Positions 35,952 to 45,055 of a stretch of 64,000 bases of DNA are shown here, piece after piece. Below the pieces are notes generated by a model. That model worked only from the letters and a program-made list of their open reading frames with translations. It was not told the origin of the DNA and searched no databases. The stretch spans positions 558,001 through 622,000 of the forward strand of contig NZ_JBEWCD010000001.1 in NCBI RefSeq assembly GCF_040530035.1. Reading direction: 5' to 3'. Positions within the stretch are counted from its first letter, which is position 1. Every line of letters begins with the position of its first letter. The stretch is from Roseibium sp. HPY-6 (GTDB lineage: Bacteria; Pseudomonadota; Alphaproteobacteria; Rhizobiales; Stappiaceae). The position numbers and the translations under genes are program-made.

Positions 35952-36141
35952 GGCCGCTTTCGTTCGTCTCATGCCTAGTTGAACCAGGGTTTTGTTTCTG
36001 GCGGCTCTCGATGTAAGCCGGCCGGAAACAAAGTTTGTTCGTTCCCCTCCCTTTTCCGGACGCAATCTGCTAAACGGCGGCAACATTGCGCGACCGCGGC
36101 TGCCCGACCCACAGACGGCGGCCACAGAACACTGGAACGAC

Positions 36142-38340
36142 ATGATCCCGAACGACATCAAGATCACGCCCGACCTGATTGCGTCCCACGGTCTTAAGCC
36201 GGACGAATACGAACGCATCCTGGACCTGATCGGCCGAGAGCCATCCTTTACCGAGCTCGGCATTTTCTCAGCCATGTGGAACGAGCACTGCTCGTACAAA
36301 TCATCAAAAAAGTGGCTCAAAACCTTGCCGACCGAGGGCCCACGCGTGCTCCAGGGTCCGGGTGAAAATGCAGGTGTCGTCGATATCGGCGACGGCCAGG
36401 CAGTGGTCTTCAAAATGGAAAGTCACAATCACCCGTCCTACATCGAGCCCTATCAGGGCGCTGCGACGGGTGTGGGGGGTATTCTGCGCGATGTTTTCAC
36501 TATGGGCGCGCGCCCCGTCGCTGCCATGAACGCCTTGCGATTCGGTGAACCTGAGCATCCGCGCACGCGCCACCTCGTCTCGGGCGTCGTGTCCGGTGTC
36601 GGCGGTTACGGCAATTCCTTTGGCGTTCCGACAGTCGGCGGCGAAGTCGAATTCCACGCACGCTACAACGGCAACTGTCTTGTAAACGCCTTTGCAGCAG
36701 GCCTTGCGAATTCGGACGCGATTTTCCTGTCCAAGGCGGAAGGCGTCGGTCTGCCGGTTGTCTATCTTGGCGCCAAGACCGGCCGGGACGGCGTCGGTGG
36801 CGCAACCATGGCCTCTGCCGAGTTTGACGATACGATCGAAGAAAAGCGTCCGACCGTGCAAGTCGGGGACCCCTTCACCGAAAAGTGCCTGTTGGAAGCC
36901 TGCCTGGAACTCATGGAAACGGGCGCCGTCATTGCCATCCAGGACATGGGTGCAGCCGGCCTCACCTGTTCCGCCGTTGAAATGGGAGCAAAGGGCGACC
37001 TGGGTATCGATCTTGATCTCGACAAGGTACCGGTGCGCGAGGAGCGCATGAGCGCCTATGAGATGATGCTCTCCGAGAGCCAGGAACGCATGCTGATGGT
37101 TCTGCGCCCGGAGATGGAGCAGGAAGCTGAGGCCATCTTCCGCAAATGGGGGCTCGACTTTGCGATCGTCGGCGTTACGACTGACACGCTGCGTTTCGTC
37201 GTCAGGCATCAGGGCGATGTGGTCGCGGATCTGCCAATCAAGGAACTCGGCGACGAAGCACCCGAGTATGACCGCCCCTGGAATGAACCGGTAAAGCAGG
37301 CCGTACTCGCCGCATCGGACGTCGAAGAACCAGGCGACTACGCCGAGGCGCTAAAGACACTCATCGGCAGCGCAAACGGGTCTTCCCGCCGCTGGGTTTA
37401 CGAGCAGTACGACACGCTGATCCAGGGCAACAGCGCGGCAACACCTGGCGGAGACGCGGGCGTCATCCGTGTTTCAGGAACGCGCAAGGGGCTGTCGTTT
37501 TCCGTGGATGTCACGCCGCGGTATTGCGAAGCCGACCCTTATGAAGGTGGTAAACAGGCTGTCGCCGAGGTCTGGCGTAACCTGACCGCTGTCGGCTCCG
37601 AACCGCTTGCTGCGACCGACAATCTCAACTTCGGCAACCCGGAAAAGCCCGACATCATGGGGCAGTTTGTCGGGTGCATCAAAGGTATCGGCGAAGCTTG
37701 CAGCGCGCTCGATTTCCCGATCGTTTCCGGCAACGTCTCACTGTACAACGAGACACATGGTGAAGCGATCCTGCCGACCCCCGCCATTGGCGGCGTCGGC
37801 CTGTTGCCGGATGTCACGGTTCGCGCAGGCGCGGCCTTTGCCAACGAAGGCGACGCCATTCTTTTGATCGGCGGGCACGGCAAACATCTCGGAGCCACAC
37901 AATACCTTGCTGACGTGCTCGGCCGCGAGGAAGGGGCTCCTCCTCCCGTCGATCTTGCAGCGGAAAAGCGCCGTGGCACCATCGTGCGCCAGTTGATAGG
38001 CGCAGCGCGGCTCAGCAGTGTCCACGACATTTCATCCGGAGGCCTTGGCGTGGCCCTTGCGGAAATGGCTATCGCGAGCGGCATCGGTGCGACGGTTGAA
38101 GTCGACGGCCCCGCGCATGCGGCGCTCTTCGGTGAAGACCAGGGCCGCTATGTGCTGACCGTCGCCGAAGACAAGCTGGACGCAGTTCTGGAAGACGTTC
38201 TGGACGCCGGGATCGAGGTACAACAAATCGGCAAAACCGGCGGAACCGATTTGACTGTTGACGGCATTCTCACCATATCCGTTGCAAACTTGCAAAAAGC
38301 GCACGAAGATTGGTTCCCGAACTACATGACGGGCAGCTAA
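36142..38340 (+). CDS. purL: Phosphoribosylformylglycinamidine synthase subunit PurL
   Basis: PurL is the synthetase subunit that makes FGAM from FGAR, ATP and the ammonia delivered by PurQ. At 732 residues it is the small PurL type that needs PurS. Family features include [21 protein letters not shown] near the N-terminus (first part [16 protein letters not shown]), [20 protein letters not shown] and the ATP-binding [17 protein letters not shown] place the start at ATG 36142, where family similarity begins; the frame is open 50 codons further upstream. bolA follows by 42 bp. Unusually, purL is separated from purQ by about 4.5 kb. Confidence 0.96.
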   Translation: MIPNDIKITPDLIASHGLKPDEYERILDLIGREPSFTELGIFSAMWNEHCSYKSSKKWLKTLPTEGPRVLQGPGENAGVVDIGDGQAVVFKMESHNHPSYIEPYQGAATGVGGILRDVFTMGARPVAAMNALRFGEPEHPRTRHLVSGVVSGVGGYGNSFGVPTVGGEVEFHARYNGNCLVNAFAAGLANSDAIFLSKAEGVGLPVVYLGAKTGRDGVGGATMASAEFDDTIEEKRPTVQVGDPFTEKCLLEACLELMETGAVIAIQDMGAAGLTCSAVEMGAKGDLGIDLDLDKVPVREERMSAYEMMLSESQERMLMVLRPEMEQEAEAIFRKWGLDFAIVGVTTDTLRFVVRHQGDVVADLPIKELGDEAPEYDRPWNEPVKQAVLAASDVEEPGDYAEALKTLIGSANGSSRRWVYEQYDTLIQGNSAATPGGDAGVIRVSGTRKGLSFSVDVTPRYCEADPYEGGKQAVAEVWRNLTAVGSEPLAATDNLNFGNPEKPDIMGQFVGCIKGIGEACSALDFPIVSGNVSLYNETHGEAILPTPAIGGVGLLPDVTVRAGAAFANEGDAILLIGGHGKHLGATQYLADVLGREEGAPPPVDLAAEKRRGTIVRQLIGAARLSSVHDISSGGLGVALAEMAIASGIGATVEVDGPAHAALFGEDQGRYVLTVAEDKLDAVLEDVLDAGIEVQQIGKTGGTDLTVDGILTISVANLQKAHEDWFPNYMTGS

Positions 38341-38382
38341 CCTGCATGCCTTTCAGGAACTTAATATGAGGACTGACGTACG

Positions 38383-38616
38383 ATGCCGATGAACGCAAAC
38401 GAGATCGAGACCCTGATCAAAGAGGCCCTGCCCGATGCTCAGGTTGAGATCCGTGATTTGGCTGGCGACGGCGATCACTACGCGGCAAATGTGGTCTCGG
38501 AATCCTTCCGGGGCAAAAGCCGCGTACAGCAGCACCAGATGGTTTATGAGGCACTGAAGGGGAATATGGGCGGTGCCCTGCATGCCCTTGCGCTTCAAAC
38601 GAAAGCGCCGGATTGA
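38383..38616 (+). CDS. bolA: BolA family protein
   Basis: The 77-residue BolA/IbaG-type protein contains DGDHYAANVVSESFRGKSRVQQHQMVYEAL; in parts, DGDHYAANVVSESFRGKS then RVQQHQMVYEAL with the conserved RxxxHxxV helix and the His that binds a [2Fe-2S] cluster with monothiol glutaredoxin. It lies between purL and grxD, and BolA-Grx complexes handle Fe-S trafficking and iron sensing. No Cys in the loop suggests the BolA-H type. Cytoplasmic. Confidence 0.93.
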   Translation: MPMNANEIETLIKEALPDAQVEIRDLAGDGDHYAANVVSESFRGKSRVQQHQMVYEALKGNMGGALHALALQTKAPD

Positions 38617-38712
38617 GACTGACAGCCAAAACAAATTGCCCTGCACTTTGTCCGGCCTCTTGAACTTCCACCGCGCTGAAACACATATGCAAGCGAAGCA
38701 ATAGGAAATTCG

Positions 38713-38850
38713 ATGGTTTTGCTCCTCCTTTCAGTTTTAACGATCATGCTGATCATGGAACTGCGTATATGGAGAGCGTTTGCACAACTGGTTTATCGTA
38801 CGGGTCGCCGAACACTCGCGCCCGCGAAACACAAGGATACACATCCATGA
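38713..38850 (+). CDS. Very small membrane protein overlapping grxD
   Basis: A 45-codon frame starts at ATG 38713 with AGGAA about 6 bp upstream. It encodes [18 protein letters not shown], one hydrophobic helix, followed by a basic tail that ends KHKDTHP. Its TGA overlaps the grxD ATG as ATGA (38847-38850), the pattern of translational coupling. It lies wholly in the gap between bolA and grxD. These points support a real gene, although I know no family. Confidence 0.55.
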   Translation: MVLLLLSVLTIMLIMELRIWRAFAQLVYRTGRRTLAPAKHKDTHP

Positions 38851-39182
38851 GCATCCAGGACTGGATCAAGAACGAAGTCGACAGCAACGATGTGGTTTTG
38901 TTCATGAAGGGCACGCCGAACTTTCCGCAATGCGGATTTTCGGGCCAGGTCGTACAGATACTCGACTATGTCGGCGCCCCATACAAAGGCATCAATGTCC
39001 TGGAAGACGATGAATTGCGCCATGGCATCAAGGAATTCACCAACTGGCCGACAATACCGCAGCTCTATGTAAAGGGCGAGTTCGTCGGTGGCTGCGATAT
39101 CATCCGTGAGATGTTCCAGAATCAGGAACTGCAGGGCCTTCTCACCGACAAGGGTGTCGAAACGGCGCAACAGCCTGCATGA
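38847..39182 (+). CDS. grxD: Monothiol glutaredoxin (Grx4/GrxD)
   Basis: The protein has 111 residues and the monothiol active site FPQCGFSGQ (usual CGFS), preceded by [10 protein letters not shown] and followed by the glutathione-binding [19 protein letters not shown]. Monothiol glutaredoxins carry [2Fe-2S] clusters with glutathione and pair with BolA, whose gene lies just upstream. The start at 38847 overlaps the stop of a 45-codon membrane-protein gene. A strong terminator lies about 30 bp after the stop. Confidence 0.95.
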   Translation: MSIQDWIKNEVDSNDVVLFMKGTPNFPQCGFSGQVVQILDYVGAPYKGINVLEDDELRHGIKEFTNWPTIPQLYVKGEFVGGCDIIREMFQNQELQGLLTDKGVETAQQPA

Positions 39183-39211
39183 ACTGAATCAGTTTCTGAA
39201 ACGACCAGGCT

Positions 39212-39237
39212 AAGGGGCGGATCTTCCGCCCTTTTTT
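39212..39237 (+). terminator. Intrinsic terminator after grxD
   Basis: GGGCGGA (39215-39221) pairs with TCCGCCC (39225-39231) around TCT and is followed by six T residues; flanking A and T extend the stem. It closes the purL-bolA-grxD transcript. Confidence 0.9.
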
Positions 39238-39439
39238 GCGCTGTCGGCTGCACTGAAATGAATGTCCATTCAACATTGACAGCCGACCACAAGATCCTTT
39301 CTGGCTGCACCACTCGCCGTTCTCAGCGCGAAAGACAGCGACTCCAAGCGCCAAAACCACCCAGGATTGTACTTTATCCAACGTTAACTCGAATCAAATC
39401 GGGCCGAATTTGGGCGATCGCTCGGAAAATTCAAACGAA

Positions 39440-39463
39440 TCACCTAGTATGAACGCTAGGTGA
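39440..39463. promoter_or_regulatory. 8-bp dyad in upstream region, possible operator
   Basis: TCACCTAG (39440-39447) and CTAGGTGA (39456-39463) form a perfect inverted repeat with an 8-bp spacer, about 100 bp before the small secreted-protein gene at 39561. The rest of the 39238-39560 gap shows nothing else I can name. The 24-bp dyad has the size of an operator for a dimeric regulator. Confidence 0.4.
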
Positions 39464-39560
39464 ATGCGGATGTCAGAGTAAGTACAGGTGCGTTCCGCCA
39501 TTCTCCGACCATATCACGGGACCCGGCACAACGACGGGTCAGGAAATGGGACCGGGGACA

Positions 39561-39842
39561 ATGAACAAGTTTGCTGTTGCAACCACCTCCACTTTTGTAC
39601 TGGCTTTGGCAGGCCTTGGAATAGCCGTGTCCGGCAGCCCTTCGACGGATAGCGAACTACGGCGCATCGACTGTCAGGCGATTACGATGTTCACGCCGAC
39701 GCAAAGCAGAAGCGCAGAGGATCTTTGTGCAAATTACGGCGGCGTTGCGGAAAACGGATCCGAGCCGAGCAAAGCCGGCCTCGTCATCCTCGTCCGCAAT
39801 CAGCCAATGGGCGGTTTCCTGGGCGAAAACACGGTTCGCTGA
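39561..39842 (+). CDS. Small secreted protein
   Basis: The 93-residue protein begins with a signal peptide (MNKFAVATTSTFVLALAGLG, then a likely cleavage near residues 25-30). The mature part has two Cys, in RIDCQAI and DLCANYGG, that could form a disulphide. GGGGAC lies just upstream of ATG 39561; an earlier ATG at 39546 adds five residues. It is convergent with the cyclase gene with 6 bp between stops. Family unknown; periplasmic location inferred. Confidence 0.65.
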   Translation: MNKFAVATTSTFVLALAGLGIAVSGSPSTDSELRRIDCQAITMFTPTQSRSAEDLCANYGGVAENGSEPSKAGLVILVRNQPMGGFLGENTVR

Positions 39843-39848
39843 AAACGC

Positions 39849-41426
39849 TCAGTCTCCGTCACGGCCATCGCCATTTTCCGCGATAATCGCGAACGCTTCG
39901 ACGGGTTCCGCAACGTTATGCAGTGTCAAGCTACCGAGGCTCTCTACTGCAAAGCTGATATGACCTGCCACCTCATCTGACGCGACTATTTCCCTGCCAT
40001 GAATCTTGCCATGTTCGCCAAGCCTTGCGGCAATATTGGCCGCGCTGCCAATCACGGTGAAATCAAGCCTTTCCTTTGACCCGACATTGCCATAGGTCAC
40101 ATCGCCATAGGCGATACCTATGGCGCAGGTGAGCGTCAGGTCATTCAGGTTTTCGTCAGGGATTGCCAGCATTCGCACGATTTCATTCGCACTTTCAACC
40201 GCCTGCCGACAGGCATGATCGTGTCCGGTTCCTGCCGGGAAAATCGCAAGCACGGCATCGCCGATAAACTTCAGCACCTCACCTTCATGCGCGTTGACAA
40301 TTTCCGTCGCGGTTTCGAAAAACCTGTTCAAGACGGCGACATAGTCGTCGCGCCCGAGTTCGGATTCAAGGCGTGTGGAGTGGCGCAGGTCGCAGAACAG
40401 GATTGCCGCGTCTATAACGTCGCCATCACCGCGCCGGATCTCTCCCCCCAGCACACGTGCACCGGTGCGTTTTCCAAGATACGTCTCAAGAAGCGATGTC
40501 GCGTTGGACGTCAGCGCAAAGACCTCGAACAAACGGCTAATCAGCGCGGAGCATTCGAAAATCAGCCCGAGATTTGCCGTCGTGAAACCGTTGGGATGAT
40601 CTGAAGCCAATGTAAGAACATTGATCCGTCCATCGGAAAACGGGAGTGGCATTGCCACATAGTCGGTGACACCCTGTTCCTTCAGGTCTTCCATGATCGG
40701 GAAGTTGAACTCGTCCGGATTGGTATCGAGTTTCTGGCGAACACCGCCAAGCCCTTCAGCAACGTGCTGAAAAGGGCTTTCCTTGAAGACCGGACTGTCG
40801 AGAAGCTCATAGGACGGGTATCGGCTGGTCACCTCGTCTTCGTCGCGCTGCCAGATGCAGTTGTGGCCCGCGATCATCGGGTGAAGCGACCAGATGAGAA
40901 TGCTCATTCGGCTGACGGCAACACCGTCTTCAACGAGTTTCTTTCCCAGTGCGGCAAGCAAATCCTGTGGTGTCTTCGCCAGCCACGCCTCACGCAGCAG
41001 CCAATCGACGACCGGGCCCGAGATGTTGCCGGTCGGCATATCCTCAATTTCAGCGCCCTGATGCTCTATCCGCGTCGCAACGCTCGGCATGAATGCAAAG
41101 AAGCCGTCGACGGCCTGTCCTTCCGGGAGCGCATTGGGATAGTGCCAGGCGCCATAATTGAGCACCTCCCCCTCCACTTGGACATGCCTGTAGGAAGCCG
41201 TTCCCTTGAAGGGGCAAAACGTCTTGTGATCGGGCGCAGCAACCAGCTGGGCAACAATGTCCTCAGACGGAAAATAAACGACAGGTGGCAATCGGGTTTC
41301 ATACATGACCCTTGCCCTTGACGAGCGTGCGAGCAGCTTCCCGTCCCGCCAGGCAGTCACCTCCCCCGACAACGGTTCAACCACTATTCCGTAGTCATTT
41401 GATGTCTGTTGCACACGTATGGTCAT
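39849..41426 (-). CDS. DUF427 domain fused to class III nucleotide cyclase
   Basis: The 525-residue protein joins an N-terminal DUF427 domain (about residues 20-110, with the core FCPFKGTASYRHV), a linker of about 200 residues that may be GAF-like, and a C-terminal class III cyclase domain (about 335-515). In the cyclase, metal Asps are D346 (LFCDLRHS) and D390 (FIGDAVLAIF), and K386 with D455 (LDFTVIG) fits ATP specificity; GSAANIAARL carries the transition-state region. No membrane segment. Probably makes cAMP in response to something sensed by DUF427 or the linker. A stand-alone DUF427 gene lies 0.9 kb upstream. Confidence 0.85.
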   Translation of the reverse strand: MTIRVQQTSNDYGIVVEPLSGEVTAWRDGKLLARSSRARVMYETRLPPVVYFPSEDIVAQLVAAPDHKTFCPFKGTASYRHVQVEGEVLNYGAWHYPNALPEGQAVDGFFAFMPSVATRIEHQGAEIEDMPTGNISGPVVDWLLREAWLAKTPQDLLAALGKKLVEDGVAVSRMSILIWSLHPMIAGHNCIWQRDEDEVTSRYPSYELLDSPVFKESPFQHVAEGLGGVRQKLDTNPDEFNFPIMEDLKEQGVTDYVAMPLPFSDGRINVLTLASDHPNGFTTANLGLIFECSALISRLFEVFALTSNATSLLETYLGKRTGARVLGGEIRRGDGDVIDAAILFCDLRHSTRLESELGRDDYVAVLNRFFETATEIVNAHEGEVLKFIGDAVLAIFPAGTGHDHACRQAVESANEIVRMLAIPDENLNDLTLTCAIGIAYGDVTYGNVGSKERLDFTVIGSAANIAARLGEHGKIHGREIVASDEVAGHISFAVESLGSLTLHNVAEPVEAFAIIAENGDGRDGD

Positions 41427-41511
41427 GGCGAACAGATAGGTGAGCGAAAAGAAGCTGTCCAGCCTTGACGCCTTGCGCGAAATCCGAATTCACCGCCGGT
41501 CGCTGCCATTG

Positions 41512-42153
41512 TCAGTCTTTGAACCAGGCGTCCCAGGCGCTCCAGTTGTCGACCAGATTGGCAATCATGGCGTATCCGGTACCATCGCAATGCATCTTGT
41601 CGCCCCGGGTAAGGCTGCTCATGTAGTCGCGGTTGGCAAGCAGTGGTGTTTGCAGGTCGAGATAGGGAATGGAGAGAGCCTCCGCCACGGCCTTGAAGCG
41701 TTCATTGAGCTCTTGGCCTCTGCGCTGGGTAAAGGAGACTTCCAGTCCTTCGCTCGGCTGCATCGGTGAACAGGCTTCATTTGCCGGGGGCAAACCAACC
41801 CACAAGGTCGGATACAACGCAGAGACTTCACTTACGAGCGCTTCGGCCTCGGAAATGGAAACGTCTTCCTCAACCTGCCGGCCCTTGTCGGTAACTTCGG
41901 CAATATCGTTCATACCGAACTGGAGTACGACCCGATTATCGGCTCCCTCCTGGAAACGGACATCGCTTTCCTGTTTCCAGCGCAACCGGATTTCCGGTGT
42001 GGTTTCGCCGCGAATTCCCAGATCATAAAACGACAACCGATAGTCCCAAGCGAAACGCCTTTCGCATAGGCGCCCGATCCAGCCAAGGCAGCGCTCGTCG
42101 CCGGTCCCGTTAATATAACTGTCACCGACGAAGCAGATACGCAGGTCCCGCAT
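41512..42153 (-). CDS. SGNH/GDSL-type hydrolase
   Basis: The 213-residue enzyme has the GDSL block I, ICFVGDSYINGTG (nucleophile S12), block III FGMNDIAEV and a C-terminal GDKMHCDGTGY with the catalytic pair D185-x-x-H188. These esterases hydrolyse acyl or acetyl esters, including on glycans and peptidoglycan. No signal peptide, so it is probably cytoplasmic. I place the start at ATG 42153, with GGGAGGA upstream; the longer frame adds 38 unconserved residues. It lies between the two DUF427 genes. Confidence 0.85.
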   Translation of the reverse strand: MRDLRICFVGDSYINGTGDERCLGWIGRLCERRFAWDYRLSFYDLGIRGETTPEIRLRWKQESDVRFQEGADNRVVLQFGMNDIAEVTDKGRQVEEDVSISEAEALVSEVSALYPTLWVGLPPANEACSPMQPSEGLEVSFTQRRGQELNERFKAVAEALSIPYLDLQTPLLANRDYMSSLTRGDKMHCDGTGYAMIANLVDNWSAWDAWFKD

Positions 42154-42362
42154 GCAGTTCCTCCCGAACAATTTGCGATACCGTCGCGCTATTTTCGCGA
42201 CAGGTCCAGTGCCTTGTTGCGGAGCAGACCATGCAGGTTGTTTTTGCTTTGACGGCGTCTGATCCAACGATTCTGTCCAAACGCCGATATCCTTGTCTCA
42301 GAAAACGTCTTTCAAATGGCGGGATATGCTGAGGTCTTGGCGCGCTTGTACGGCCACCAAGA

Positions 42363-42848
42363 TCACCAGAATTCCGTACCCGGAGCGCCTTTGGGCATCC
42401 CGCGAAGGTTTGGTGTAATCCAGCCGCCATAAAACGTACCGGCTTGGGGATCAACGCGCGCGTCGCCAACAAAACACGCATCCATTTTGGTCGCATAAAA
42501 CGCGAGACAGTCTCTGATACTGGAAAAGGACGGCACCGGTTTCTCGTAGGACCATGCCGCGCGGGACGCGGAGATGGATCCGGCTTTTACATCGAAATAC
42601 CGCGCATTTCCCTTCCATTCGCAGAAGCTGGTCCCGGGCACGGGAACAAGGTCACAATCAACGTCTGAAAGCGGAATGTAGTATGTGGGCGGGTGATGTG
42701 TTTCAAGAACGCGCACCGCATTGACTGTGTCGACGATCGTGAGCTTCGAAAGCTCTATTCGTATCCTTTGCGGAACCGCTTCCACGATTGGTGGCCTTGG
42801 ATAGTCTTGAACGTTTTCGATCTCAAGCTCTGGAAACTCGAACGTCAT
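42363..42848 (-). CDS. DUF427 domain-containing protein
   Basis: The 161-residue protein is a single DUF427 domain with a long N-terminal part. Its core FCEWKGNARYFDV repeats the pattern C-x-[WF]-K-G-x-A-x-Y seen in the cyclase fusion (FCPFKGTASYRHV). Both are preceded by a Tyr-[FI]-Pro-x-x-Asp segment (YYIPLSDVD here). The ATG overlaps the previous gene's TGA by 4 bp, so translation is probably coupled. DUF427 has a beta-rich fold of unknown function. Confidence 0.88.
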   Translation of the reverse strand: MTFEFPELEIENVQDYPRPPIVEAVPQRIRIELSKLTIVDTVNAVRVLETHHPPTYYIPLSDVDCDLVPVPGTSFCEWKGNARYFDVKAGSISASRAAWSYEKPVPSFSSIRDCLAFYATKMDACFVGDARVDPQAGTFYGGWITPNLRGMPKGAPGTEFW

Positions 42849-43237
42849 ATGAACCTCGTCAGGACATAAGCTGCAGCTGCAATGTGAGCGAGGGTCACGA
42901 TGACTGAAAGGCTATGAAGCAGCTTGAAACGCGCTTTGTTATTCGCGTCGGATGCGTGATTGATCGCCGGCATGAGTATTTGCCGTGTTGGCACGGTCGA
43001 AAGAGCGATTGCGGCCAAAATGCCCGCTGAGACCGCATTGATCAAGGCGAGGCAAATCGCGGCGATCGCTGACGCGAAAAAGACAAACAGATAAAAGAAA
43101 GGAAACGCTCTCCGGATCGTCGGGCTTGCGACCTCCGGGGGCAAGGCTGAAAACACGAATGCGGCAAATCCAAACGCGTACAGCACCATTCCACCAAAGA
43201 GCAGTGCTGACACCAGCAGCGCAACCGTCTCCATCAT
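42845..43237 (-). CDS. DUF4149-like membrane protein
   Basis: The 130-residue protein has four predicted membrane helices, with FRFKLLHSLSVIVT-type sequence (here ARFKLLHSLSVIVTLAHI) before the last helix, as in DUF4149/TMEM205-like proteins. Its start overlaps the upstream gene by ATGA and its stop overlaps the DUF427 start the same way. It is an inner-membrane protein of unknown role. Family assignment is moderate. Confidence 0.7.
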   Translation of the reverse strand: MMETVALLVSALLFGGMVLYAFGFAAFVFSALPPEVASPTIRRAFPFFYLFVFFASAIAAICLALINAVSAGILAAIALSTVPTRQILMPAINHASDANNKARFKLLHSLSVIVTLAHIAAAAYVLTRFI

Positions 43238-44109
43238 TGGTTCTCCCTTCGCTTCGAAGACCCTGCGGACGGCACTGCCTCCGGATCCATTCCAGCGTTC
43301 TTGTGACCGGTTTTTACGCTCACCCCCGGGATCATGTAGGGCACCTCAGCACGATAGGCCTGAAAGCGATCGCCGAACGCAACATGGAACCGTTTCTCCT
43401 TCAAAAGCGGGGCTGCAAGGCAATAACCTGACAACGCGAGCGCAAGCGCCAGTTGGTCCGGCGTCCAAACCGGAACGGTCCAGAGAGTCAGGGCAAAGGC
43501 TGCATAAATTGGCTGGCGCACGACCCGGAAGAGCCCCCTCACCGGCATGTCGGGATAGACGGGTTTTGCTCCCGCCAGCAGTGACATCCAACCAAGTGCG
43601 CCGGACTGCACTTCAAGCCCGGCATCGAAACTGGCCTTCATCAGCAAAATCCAGGTCGATGCATAAACCGCGCACAGAAGCCAGAACACCGATCCTTCCG
43701 CCTGCCACCAGACTATCCCGGACGGTGTCCAGAAACCGAACAAGGCAATGAGCTGAAGGGAGGCGATCGTTGCATAAGTCGTCGTTGAAAGAGTTGCCCC
43801 ATGAGAACCCGGAATGAGACGCCGCAAAAGGTGGCGGCCCCTTTGTGTCAACAACGCGGAATGGATTAGTGGGAACTGCAACAACAGCAGCAGATTTGCT
43901 GCGGCTGCCCAGGGCCATGGCACTGCTCCAAGGCTTTTGCTCATGCCAAAAAACATTGCTGTGATCATGCACAGCACTGCGGCAGCAAAGACGAAATGGC
44001 AGATTGCGCCATAAAGCACAGCCAGAAGAACACGCTTGGTGCCGGGTGCCGGCTTCATCGCTCCCTGGATCAAGCGGGTAACCCCGGCTATGCGCGGATC
44101 AAGAGGCAT
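43234..44109 (-). CDS. PEMT/ICMT-like integral membrane protein (possible methyltransferase)
   Basis: This 291-residue protein has about six to seven helices. Its C-terminal third, RGLFRVVRQPIYAAF then KEKRFHVAFGDRFQAYRAEV, is the SAM-binding region layout of isoprenylcysteine carboxyl methyltransferase, PEMT, MddA and NnrU-like proteins; the usual RHPxY is RQPIY here. Such enzymes methylate lipids, thiols or small hydrophobic substrates. The gene overlaps the renalase-like gene by 11 bp and the DUF4149-like gene by 4 bp. Activity is inferred. Confidence 0.75.
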   Translation of the reverse strand: MPLDPRIAGVTRLIQGAMKPAPGTKRVLLAVLYGAICHFVFAAAVLCMITAMFFGMSKSLGAVPWPWAAAANLLLLLQFPLIHSALLTQRGRHLLRRLIPGSHGATLSTTTYATIASLQLIALFGFWTPSGIVWWQAEGSVFWLLCAVYASTWILLMKASFDAGLEVQSGALGWMSLLAGAKPVYPDMPVRGLFRVVRQPIYAAFALTLWTVPVWTPDQLALALALSGYCLAAPLLKEKRFHVAFGDRFQAYRAEVPYMIPGVSVKTGHKNAGMDPEAVPSAGSSKRRENQ

Positions 44110-45055
44110 CGAGGTGCTCCAACAGATTTTCCGCTATCGCAACGCCACTCTGCCATGCAGCCTCGACACATGCGTCCAGACACCAGTCCCCGCCAAGATA
44201 GAGCGTCCCGGCACTGTTGCGGACAAACGGTTTGCCAAGTGGCGTCTCAACGTTTGCAAAGCGCCATCGATGAGCGGAGGCGTATCGCACGCTGGAGGGC
44301 GCGAGCCCGAGTTCATCGCAAAGGAGGAAGAGCATTTCTGTCTTGATCTCTTCCGGATCACTTTCCAGGTTGTCCGCGCTCCAGTCCGCATCCGCCTGGG
44401 CAACCCAACAATTCACGTCTTGCCGACCCGGCTTGGAACTGTTGAGGGCAATCCAGGTAAGCGGGTTGTTGGGGACAAAGCGGTTCGTGAATTCGGTGGC
44501 TATTCGCTCAGAAGCTTCGGAAAATGCAGCCATCAATGTCCAGCAAGGCGACATGCGGGCGTGGGAAATCTCCCTCGAGAGCGGATTGCCTGCACCCAGA
44601 AGTGTCAGCGCCTGGGGTTGAGGTACGGTAATGACGAGGTGCTCGCAAAAGATCTCCGAGCCATCTGTAGCGAGTCGCCAACCGTTGCCCGTTTCTGAAA
44701 TGGACGTGACCAATGTGTTTCGCCGGATATCGAGCCCTGCGCCGATCTCCTTCGCAACGGCATTCATCGAAGGCACGCCCACGGTCACCGCACGATCCTG
44801 TACAGGCCACTCGCCTGCCGCACCGGTTCGTGTCAGCTGCTCCAGAAGCGCGTCAAAACCGGACGTTTGCGCCGTTATGAACTGGGCACCGTGATCGAAC
44901 TGAAAACCTAGATCGGTTCGGCGTGTTGCCAGGCGCCCGCCTATGCCTCTGCTCTTTTCAAGGACCAAGGGGCTATGACCGCTCTTCTTGAGCAGCTGCG
45001 CGCAGGACAAGCCTGCAACGCCTGCACCGATGACGCCGATGGGTTGGCTATTCAT
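44099..45055 (-). CDS. Renalase-like NAD(P)/FAD-dependent oxidoreductase
   Basis: The flavoprotein has about 318 residues. It starts IGVIGAGVAGLSCAQLLKK (FAD Rossmann motif), has LEKSRGIGGRLATRR, the second glycine-rich segment typical of amine oxidase and renalase folds, then FDHGAQFITAQ, and ends YLGGDWCLDACVEAAWQSG, the C-terminal FAD closure. Bacterial renalases oxidise dihydro-NAD isomers. I use ATG 45055; a TTG at 45061 is the frame start. First gene of the overlapping cassette that runs through to the stand-alone DUF427 gene. Confidence 0.85.
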   Translation of the reverse strand: MNSQPIGVIGAGVAGLSCAQLLKKSGHSPLVLEKSRGIGGRLATRRTDLGFQFDHGAQFITAQTSGFDALLEQLTRTGAAGEWPVQDRAVTVGVPSMNAVAKEIGAGLDIRRNTLVTSISETGNGWRLATDGSEIFCEHLVITVPQPQALTLLGAGNPLSREISHARMSPCWTLMAAFSEASERIATEFTNRFVPNNPLTWIALNSSKPGRQDVNCWVAQADADWSADNLESDPEEIKTEMLFLLCDELGLAPSSVRYASAHRWRFANVETPLGKPFVRNSAGTLYLGGDWCLDACVEAAWQSGVAIAENLLEHLDAS

